NCBI RefSeq assembly: GCF_026870175.2
Contig: NZ_CP113977.2
Coordinates: 3,286,001-3,350,000 of the forward strand
DNA length: 64,000 nt
Direction: 5' to 3'
Source: Flavobacterium aestivum
Lineage (GTDB): Bacteria; Bacteroidota; Bacteroidia; Flavobacteriales; Flavobacteriaceae
The notes below the pieces were generated by a model. That model was given only the letters and a program-made list of their open reading frames with translations, had not been told where the DNA came from and did no database searches. This document shows positions 57,868-64,000 of the stretch, one piece after another (the first letter of the stretch is position 1; every line of letters starts with the position of its first letter). The position numbers and the translations under genes were made by a program.

Positions 57868-58560
57868 TTATTCAGCTTCTATAACATCATTTATTAATTC
57901 TAAAACAACATCAAATTGTTCTTTACGATCTAGGAAAGAATTATCAACTTCTATAGCATCATCTGCCATTACCAAAGGAGAATCAACTCTATGAGTATCA
58001 ACATAATCGCGATCTACTACATTTTTCAAAACTTCTTCATAAGTAACAGAATCTCCTTTGGCCTGCAATTCGTCAAAACGTCTTTGTGCGCGGGTGTCTG
58101 CTCCTGCGGTCATAAATATTTTGAGTTCGGCATTCGGAAAAACAACCGTTCCTATATCTCTACCATCCATAATAATCCCTTTTTCTTTACCCATTTCCTG
58201 CTGTTGTTCTACTAATTTAGAACGCACTTCCGAAATAGCAGCTACTGCGCTTACAAAACTGGAAACTTCCAAGGTTCTGATTTCTGTTTCAACATTGACA
58301 TCATTCAAATACATTTCCGCAAACCCCAGCTCAGGATTGAATTTAAAATGTAGCTTTATAGAAGGCAAGCTATTAACCAATTTTTCTTTATCTAAAAAAT
58401 CAACTCCAATATAATTGTTTTGCATAGCAAATAACGCCACTGCTCGATACATAGCACCAGTATCTACATATACATATCCTAATTGTTTAGCGAGTTGTTT
58501 GGCTAAAGTGCTTTTTCCTGTGGATGAAAACCCATCTATTGCTACAATTATTTTTTTCAT
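57868..58560 (-). CDS. cmk: Cytidylate kinase
   Basis: 230 residues. P-loop IAIDG-type start KKIIVAIDGFSSTGKSTLAKQLAKQLGYVYVDTGAMYRAVALFA, the later MDGRDIGTVVFPNAELKIFMTA and ADTRAQRRFDELQAKGDSVTYEEVLKNVVDRDYVDTHR (LID), all diagnostic of CMP kinase. Catalyses ATP + (d)CMP to ADP + (d)CDP in the cytoplasm. Together with rpsA in the neighbourhood this is the classical cmk-rpsA association, here with one transporter gene between them. Confidence 0.97.
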   Translation of the reverse strand: MKKIIVAIDGFSSTGKSTLAKQLAKQLGYVYVDTGAMYRAVALFAMQNNYIGVDFLDKEKLVNSLPSIKLHFKFNPELGFAEMYLNDVNVETEIRTLEVSSFVSAVAAISEVRSKLVEQQQEMGKEKGIIMDGRDIGTVVFPNAELKIFMTAGADTRAQRRFDELQAKGDSVTYEEVLKNVVDRDYVDTHRVDSPLVMADDAIEVDNSFLDRKEQFDVVLELINDVIEAE

Positions 58561-58621
58561 TCTTTATTTTAATATATAAGATTTAAAATCATTTTTTTCT
58601 ATTCTTCCCAAAAAAGCATTC

Positions 58622-59698
58622 TTATTTGGAGTACTTTTTATTTAGCTTCTCAAATAACAAAGCCAGACCTTCACGCGCTTTATCTGATTGAACATTCGCA
58701 AAAAACACAAATGCTTTATCGGTATCTTTACAAATATACACTTGAGTTAGAAAAGACCCCGGAGTACCTTCATGCCACGAATATTTTAAATGGGTAGTTT
58801 CATCAGTTTCAGAATTCCAACCAAAAGAAAATTCAGGCAATCCATAATGCATAAAATTAAAATCTTCTGCTGATGCAACTTTAGATTTCCCTAATAAACC
58901 TTGAAGTTGCAACTGAACAAATTTAGTATAATCAGCCAAACTAACATTAATATTCCCCGCAGATGACAACCAATTCAATTTATAGTTATCAGAAGGATTT
59001 TCAGGTTCTAATTTTTCATTATGTCCCCATGTCTGTTTTATATCTTTGAAATTAGGTTGTCCAAAATCAAATTTTATTTTTAGTTTTTTTCCAAGTTCAT
59101 TTACCAAAACAGCATACTGTTTCCCACTAGCTTTTTCAAGCATTAAACTAGCAATCACATAGCTTGGATTCGACCAATAAACTGAATATTTTTCTTTTGG
59201 AGGGTTTTGTTGCAAAATCCATGAGACAAATTCATAACGCTGCTGTTGTTCATCTCCATGTATTTCATTTTGACTTGGTTTTTCATTTGTATATGACCAA
59301 CCTATAATTTTTGCTCGAAAGGTTAAAAGATCCTGTAATGTAACATTATAATAAGCTGGATTACTTTTCTTTTTTAACTCAGGATACAAATCAAAAAATT
59401 TAGTATTCCAATTGATTTTACCTTCTTTTACCAGCAATAAAGCGATATAACTAGTAACAGTCTTGGTATTTGAACCTATTCTGAATCTATCTGTTAATGC
59501 TGCCTTCGAATCTGAACCCTCTTTTTTATAGCCAAGAGCTTTCATTTCGATAATTTTATCCGAAGAGAGAACTGCATAATTCAGTTCAGGAATGCTGTAT
59601 TTTTTTCTTATACTGTCGGCAAATTTTTCAATAGATTGTGCTTTAGAAAAATTAAAAATCAAACTAAAAAGTAAAGATAAAAGAATTGTTTTTTTCAT
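58622..59698 (-). CDS. Secreted serine hydrolase (beta-lactamase class C/PBP4*-like)
   Basis: 358 residues. Signal peptide KKTILLSLLFSLIFNFSKAQ. The SxxK catalytic motif is SNTK (S76-K79) in RFRIGSNTKTVTSY, and the third motif HEG is in WHEGTPGSFLTQ. The second motif, normally YxN or YSN, reads Y-W-S-N at 174-177, so Trp175 occupies the place of the general-base Tyr. May be a peptidase/esterase with altered activity. Monocistronic or paired with the L,D-transpeptidase-like gene upstream (36 bp). Confidence 0.85.
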   Translation of the reverse strand: MKKTILLSLLFSLIFNFSKAQSIEKFADSIRKKYSIPELNYAVLSSDKIIEMKALGYKKEGSDSKAALTDRFRIGSNTKTVTSYIALLLVKEGKINWNTKFFDLYPELKKKSNPAYYNVTLQDLLTFRAKIIGWSYTNEKPSQNEIHGDEQQQRYEFVSWILQQNPPKEKYSVYWSNPSYVIASLMLEKASGKQYAVLVNELGKKLKIKFDFGQPNFKDIKQTWGHNEKLEPENPSDNYKLNWLSSAGNINVSLADYTKFVQLQLQGLLGKSKVASAEDFNFMHYGLPEFSFGWNSETDETTHLKYSWHEGTPGSFLTQVYICKDTDKAFVFFANVQSDKAREGLALLFEKLNKKYSK

Positions 59699-59734
59699 AG
59701 GTTAAAATCACTGCACCGTATTTACTACATCCAT

Positions 59735-60334
59735 TTAATAGTAAATACTTAAAATAATGTTTGTTTTAGAGTTGTCTATTATTTTTTCTATTCTTTCAAA
59801 GTATTTTTCATTAACCATCGGACAGCCATAACTATTGCATATATTTCTATCTTGCTCTTCATAAGGAACAGCCCAAAATTCATGCAGAACTATACTTCTA
59901 CCAAAGGCATTGCTATTTGTTTTATCCAATCCATACAGTCTATATGATTTCCCATATTGCCCATAATAATGATTGCCTATGGAATATTTCCCCAATGATG
60001 TACAGCGAGAATTATTTATATTGCTGAATTTTAGCTTTCCCGGAATTCCGGTTTCTGATCCTGAACCGTGAGCAACTAATCCTTCATCAATAATTTTATC
60101 ATTCTTCAAATCATAAACAAAAAAACGATTTTTACCCGATTGAATTTCCATATCAATAAAAAAAGCAATTTCTTTATTGTATTTCGAATTACTATTAATA
60201 AGTCCTTTTACTTCTTCTATTTGATTATTCAGTTTTATATCGGTTGAACCACCTCTATAATTCTTATTAAAACTAGAAAAAACAAACCCTATAAAAATTA
60301 AGCCAAAAAATATTTTTCTCATCACCATCTTCAT
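59735..60334 (-). CDS. Murein L,D-transpeptidase catalytic domain protein
   Basis: 199 residues. N-terminal signal or anchor (RKIFFGLIFIGFVFSSF). Catalytic features of the YkuD-related PF13645 family: VAHGSGSETGIPGKLKFSNI, SLGKYSIG, RSIVLHEFWAV (His) and NSYGCPMVNEKYF (Cys). Members act on or near peptidoglycan in the periplasm; the real substrate is not well established. Start could be MRKIFF at residue 5. Upstream gene is porQ. Confidence 0.85.
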   Translation of the reverse strand: MKMVMRKIFFGLIFIGFVFSSFNKNYRGGSTDIKLNNQIEEVKGLINSNSKYNKEIAFFIDMEIQSGKNRFFVYDLKNDKIIDEGLVAHGSGSETGIPGKLKFSNINNSRCTSLGKYSIGNHYYGQYGKSYRLYGLDKTNSNAFGRSIVLHEFWAVPYEEQDRNICNSYGCPMVNEKYFERIEKIIDNSKTNIILSIYY

Positions 60335-60399
60335 TTTTAAATTATACTTTTTTTATGCATTTCTGTTAGCGTCAATCAACTCCTCTACCGTTTTTTAAA

Positions 60400-61422
60400 T
60401 CATTCCAGAAAGTTAATTGTCAGTCCAAACAGACTTGTATTCCCTGCTAAAGTATATTTAGAATAGGAATAATTGAATTTTAATTTATTTAATTTAAGAC
60501 CAAACCCCAATGAAAGCCCTGAAAAATTGCGCTGATCTTGAATTTGCAATTCTGTTCCTCTTCTAAAATTATAACCCAGTCTAAGATTAAAAGCTCTTTT
60601 AGGAAAAAGCTCGATACCAAAAATCATATGCCGCAAGGCGTTGTTAAAAACGGAAACTTTTTCTTCAGTTACACTCCCGTCTATTGACGTTTCTGAATTA
60701 ACTGGATTCGAAAAAGCCAAATTCCATTGTTGTAAATTCTCTAATGTAAAATGCCAGCGAATAGACACATTTTCTAATTCTTGAGATACTCCTGCTATTA
60801 TTTCTAAAGGCAAGTTTTCTCTCGTACCATCATAAGACGTAAATTGCGTTCCTATGTTCATTATAGTCAAACCCCAATTTATATCATTTTTTTCATCTAT
60901 ATATAAAAAACCTAAATCTATTGCACCTCCAAATGAATTGTAACTCTCTAAAGTAGATTCGATAAATTTAGCATTGGCTCCAACATGTATATCAGTATAA
61001 GGAATATTGTAAGCATAACCAAAAGAAAGAGCTATTTCGCTACCTTTAAATTCAGATGTAGGCAACCCATTTTCATCATATCCATCAAACTTTCCATAAT
61101 TTATATAATTTACTCCCGCCTGAAATGTCTGCAAATGTTGATCATATGTATAAGCATATGAAGCCGTACCGTAAGTAACCTCTTTATAGTAATTCCCGTA
61201 ATTTAATGCCAAATGATTGTTCATTTCTTCATTTATAGTTGCCGGATTAAATAAGGCTTCATTGACATCTTCATCATAAATAGTAACCGTCTTCCCTCCC
61301 AAGGCAGCTTGCCTGGGTGATGTAACCAAATTTAAGAACCCATAAGTATGCTTCCCTCCTATTTGACCGTATGACACGGTAAAAACAAAAAACAAATAAA
61401 ATAACAAAAGTTTTTGGGACAT
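60400..61422 (-). CDS. porQ: Type IX secretion system protein PorQ
   Basis: 340 residues with signal peptide (LLLFYLFFVFTVSYGQ) and an outer-membrane beta-barrel (PorV/PorQ type). Characteristic: GKHTYGFLNLVTSPRQAALGGKTVTIYDEDVNEALFNPATIN at the N-terminus and YSYSKYTLAGNTSLFGLTINFLE at the end. PorQ is part of the attachment complex (PorU/V/Q/Z) that processes T9SS cargo such as that encoded at 15-19 kb. Monocistronic-looking. Confidence 0.92.
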   Translation of the reverse strand: MSQKLLLFYLFFVFTVSYGQIGGKHTYGFLNLVTSPRQAALGGKTVTIYDEDVNEALFNPATINEEMNNHLALNYGNYYKEVTYGTASYAYTYDQHLQTFQAGVNYINYGKFDGYDENGLPTSEFKGSEIALSFGYAYNIPYTDIHVGANAKFIESTLESYNSFGGAIDLGFLYIDEKNDINWGLTIMNIGTQFTSYDGTRENLPLEIIAGVSQELENVSIRWHFTLENLQQWNLAFSNPVNSETSIDGSVTEEKVSVFNNALRHMIFGIELFPKRAFNLRLGYNFRRGTELQIQDQRNFSGLSLGFGLKLNKLKFNYSYSKYTLAGNTSLFGLTINFLE

Positions 61423-61510
61423 GCTTAAAACGCTATTTCTAATATATAAAACGCAGTTGCGAAGATAAAATTATAAAACAATAAATTACTTAATTAAATT
61501 ATAAAACAAT

Positions 61511-61552
61511 AAATTCCAAACTCCAATTAATACAATTGGGGCTTGGAATTTT
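61511..61552 (-). terminator. Terminator of lon
   Basis: Imperfect hairpin: AATTCCAA and CCAATT pair with their complements across a 3x3 internal loop, loop of about 5 nt, then T-rich sequence on the minus strand, 50-90 bp after the lon stop. Confidence 0.65.
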
Positions 61553-61600
61553 ATAAATCATCCAAAATAATCCATTTCGGGATTGAAATTTTAGTTTTTG

Positions 61601-64000
61601 TTATTTCAAATCTTTGGCATTTTTGACTTTGTCTTTAGTTATCGCTAACTCTAAAACTTCGCCCATTTCTTTTACATAATGAAATGTAAGACCTTCTAAA
61701 TATTCAGGTTTGATTTCATCAACATCACTTTTATTTTCATGACATAAAATGATTTCTTTAATATTAGCTCTTTTTGCTGCCAATATTTTTTCTTTTATCC
61801 CTCCTACTGGCAATACTTTTCCGCGTAAAGTAATCTCACCTGTCATGGCCAAGTTTTTCTTCACTCGTTTTTGAGTAAATAATGATACTAAAGAAGTCAA
61901 CATTGCAATTCCTGCACTAGGTCCATCTTTTGGAGTAGCTCCTTCCGGAACGTGTAGATGAATGTTGTATTTAGAAACCATTTCAGGATTCAATCCCAAG
62001 ATTTCAGCATTCGCTTTAATGTATTCTAAAGCAATTGTTGCTGACTCTTTCATTACTGTTCCTAAATTCCCTGTAATAGTCATTATTCCTTTACCTGGAG
62101 AAATCAGTGATTCTATAAAAAGAATGTCACCACCAACACTTGTCCAAGCTAATCCTGTAACTACACCGGCAACATCATTACTTTCGTATTTATCTCTTTC
62201 TAATCGAGGTACACCAAGTACTTTTACAATATCTTCATCAGTTACTTTATTGTTATAAGGTTCATCCATGGCAACTGATTTTGCAGCATTTCTAATGATT
62301 TGTGCAATCTTGTTTTCTAATCCACGAACGCCAGATTCACGAGTATATCCTTCTACAATTTTTTCCAATTGTTTTTTTCCAATTGTCAAATCTTTAGCTT
62401 TCAGACCGTGTGCCTCAAGTTGTTTTGCGAACAAATGTTTACGGGCAATTTCTACTTTCTCTTCAATAGTATACCCTGACATTTTTATAACCTCCATACG
62501 ATCTATTAATGCTGGCTGAATAGCTGACATATTATTAGACGTTGCAATAAACATTACTTTAGATAAGTCATATCCCATTTCCAGAAAATTATCATAAAAA
62601 GAATTGTTTTGCTCTGGATCTAAAACCTCTAATAAAGCCGATGAAGGATCTCCGTTATGACTAGATGACAATTTATCAATTTCGTCTAAAACAAACACTG
62701 GATTAGATGTTCCCGCTTTCTTTAAACTTTGAATAATTCTACCTGGCATTGCTCCTATATAGGTTTTTCTATGTCCACGAATCTCTGCTTCATCACGCAA
62801 TCCTCCTAATGAAATACGAACATATTCCCTTCCCAATGCTTTTGCAACAGACTTACCAATTGAAGTTTTACCAACACCCGGAGGTCCTGTTAAACAAATA
62901 ATTGGTGACTTCATGTCATTTCTTAATTTAAGCACAGCAAGATGTTCGATCATTCTCTTTTTAACCTCTTCTAATCCAAAATGGTCTTTATCTAAAACTT
63001 TTTGAGCATGCTTCAAATCAAAATTATCTTTAGAAAATTCACCCCAAGGCAACTCTAAAAACAATTCTAAATAATTTCTTTGAATACCAAAATCCGGAGC
63101 TTGTGGATTCATGCGACGCATTTTTGACAATTCCTTATCAAAATGTTTTTTTGTCGTTTCATCCCATTTTTTGGTTTGGGCTTTCAGACTCATTTCGTCC
63201 ATTTCTTCCTCCTGCGAAACGCCTCCCAATTCTTCTTGGATGGTTTTCATTTGCTGATGCAAGAAATACTCTCTTTGTTGCTGATCTAAATCAAAACGAA
63301 CTTTAGATTGAATATCATTCTTTAATTCCAATTTTTGCAACTCTACATTCATAAAGCGCAAAGCTTCCAAAGCTCTATCTTTCAAGCTATTAATCGATAA
63401 TAAATCTTGTTTTTCTTTAACAGACAAATTCATGTTAGAAGAAACAAAACTGATTAAAAATGAAGGGCTTTCAATGTTTTTTATAGCAAAAGTAGCCTCT
63501 GATGGAATATTAGGACTTTCAGTTATAATCTGAACTGCTAGTTCTTTTATCGAATCAAGAATTGCACTAAATTCAGAATCTTTTTTTGCAGGTCTTTTTT
63601 CAGGAACGTCTTTAATTTTAGCTGTAAGATATGGCTCCTCAGCAACTACTTCGGTTATTTCAAAACGTTTTTTTCCTTGCAGGATTACTGTAACATTACC
63701 ATCTGGCATTTTTAAAACCCTCAAGATTCGGGCTACAGTTCCTACTTTATTAATATCGTCTTTTGTAGGATCTTCATCTTCTTCATTGATTTGTGAAACT
63801 ACCCCAATTACTTTTCCTGCAGCATTGGCATCATTAATCAATTTTATCGATTTATCTCTTCCAGCCGAAATAGGAATAACCACTCCTGGGAATAAAACAG
63901 TATTTCGTAATGGCAATATAGGCAAAGAATCCGGCAATTCTTCATTATTCATTTCCTCCTCATCTTCAGGAGTCAATAACGGAATTAATTCGGCTTCAGA
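61601..64000 (-). CDS. lon: ATP-dependent protease Lon (N-terminus outside window)
   Basis: Frame open to the end of the window; about 799 residues visible, with the first residues (before [17 protein letters not shown]) cut off. N-terminal LON substrate domain ([20 protein letters not shown]), AAA+ module with Walker [14 protein letters not shown] and Walker [11 protein letters not shown], and the Ser-Lys protease domain with [11 protein letters not shown] (Ser) and [13 protein letters not shown] (Lys). Degrades misfolded and regulatory proteins in the cytoplasm. In some phage systems Lon removes unstable regulators; no direct link here. Confidence 0.97.
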   Translation of the reverse strand, partial: SEAELIPLLTPEDEEEMNNEELPDSLPILPLRNTVLFPGVVIPISAGRDKSIKLINDANAAGKVIGVVSQINEEDEDPTKDDINKVGTVARILRVLKMPDGNVTVILQGKKRFEITEVVAEEPYLTAKIKDVPEKRPAKKDSEFSAILDSIKELAVQIITESPNIPSEATFAIKNIESPSFLISFVSSNMNLSVKEKQDLLSINSLKDRALEALRFMNVELQKLELKNDIQSKVRFDLDQQQREYFLHQQMKTIQEELGGVSQEEEMDEMSLKAQTKKWDETTKKHFDKELSKMRRMNPQAPDFGIQRNYLELFLELPWGEFSKDNFDLKHAQKVLDKDHFGLEEVKKRMIEHLAVLKLRNDMKSPIICLTGPPGVGKTSIGKSVAKALGREYVRISLGGLRDEAEIRGHRKTYIGAMPGRIIQSLKKAGTSNPVFVLDEIDKLSSSHNGDPSSALLEVLDPEQNNSFYDNFLEMGYDLSKVMFIATSNNMSAIQPALIDRMEVIKMSGYTIEEKVEIARKHLFAKQLEAHGLKAKDLTIGKKQLEKIVEGYTRESGVRGLENKIAQIIRNAAKSVAMDEPYNNKVTDEDIVKVLGVPRLERDKYESNDVAGVVTGLAWTSVGGDILFIESLISPGKGIMTITGNLGTVMKESATIALEYIKANAEILGLNPEMVSKYNIHLHVPEGATPKDGPSAGIAMLTSLVSLFTQKRVKKNLAMTGEITLRGKVLPVGGIKEKILAAKRANIKEIILCHENKSDVDEIKPEYLEGLTFHYVKEMGEVLELAITKDKVKNAKDLK

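Overview
The window is chromosomal DNA of a member of the Bacteroidota, almost certainly a Flavobacterium or close relative. The genes read as flavobacterial: a type IX secretion (T9SS)/gliding set (an adhesin with a CHU_C-type C-terminal domain, PorP/SprF, an OmpA-family partner, PorQ), low-GC DNA, and promoters of the TTTG-N(17-23)-TAnnTTTG type. Host genes fill 1-18.99 kb and 54.23-64 kb. An intact-looking Mu-like transposable prophage of about 35.2 kb (18,994-54,223) fills the middle.

Left host arm: 3' part of recG; a tripartite RND efflux operon (adaptor, permease, TolC-like channel); a bestrophin-family channel; pheT with a clear promoter and a perfect terminator; a lone ExbD/TolR-like gene; then, on the minus strand, a 1174-residue secreted protein with a type B T9SS C-terminal domain, a PorP/SprF protein and an OmpA/PD40 protein. 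Right host arm, all minus: rpsA, a structured intergenic RNA resembling the flavobacterial Flavo-1 family, a nucleoside-type MFS permease, cmk, a serine hydrolase, an L,D-transpeptidase-like protein, porQ and lon (runs off the end).

Prophage: the element sits inside the loop of the rpsA intrinsic terminator. Removing it together with one copy of the 5-bp direct repeat CTAAT restores a hairpin with a 10-bp stem, a 5-nt loop and a T-tract. The phage left end is at 54.2 kb: candidate transposase sites, a 626-bp gene-free stretch, and an XRE repressor divergent from the early operon (ner-like gene, MuA-like transposase, MuB-like ATPase, a RecA-fold ATPase, DUF3164, then about fifteen small unknown genes, a tRNA-like element and two zinc-ribbon microproteins). 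The switch region has two GGAA-N5-TTCC operators, one lying between the -33 and -7 boxes of the early promoter; a third copy lies about 0.7 kb away. A terminator at 43.85 kb ends the early operon. Next come a small leaderless-looking unit, a secreted moron with its own promoter and terminator, and a candidate late regulator. The packaging/portal/head genes are on the plus strand (36.9-42.5 kb). Protease/scaffold, capsid, lysis (membrane coiled coil, CHAP endolysin, unimolecular spanin) and the Mu-type contractile tail genes run on the minus strand (36.75-21.3 kb). The right end carries C5-cytosine and N6-adenine DNA methyltransferases.

Most interesting signals: (1) a self-contained ~110-nt structured RNA at 21,118-21,228 with its own promoter and terminator, antisense to the leader of the cytosine methyltransferase; (2) a textbook -1 frameshift site (A AAA AAC plus a 7-bp hairpin) that fuses the tail assembly chaperone to a 69-residue extension; (3) integration in the loop of the rpsA terminator, which removes that terminator and points rpsA transcription at the lytic operon; (4) the three-operator switch; (5) a degenerate tRNA-like element; (6) an RBS-sequestering hairpin before a TTG-initiated head gene.
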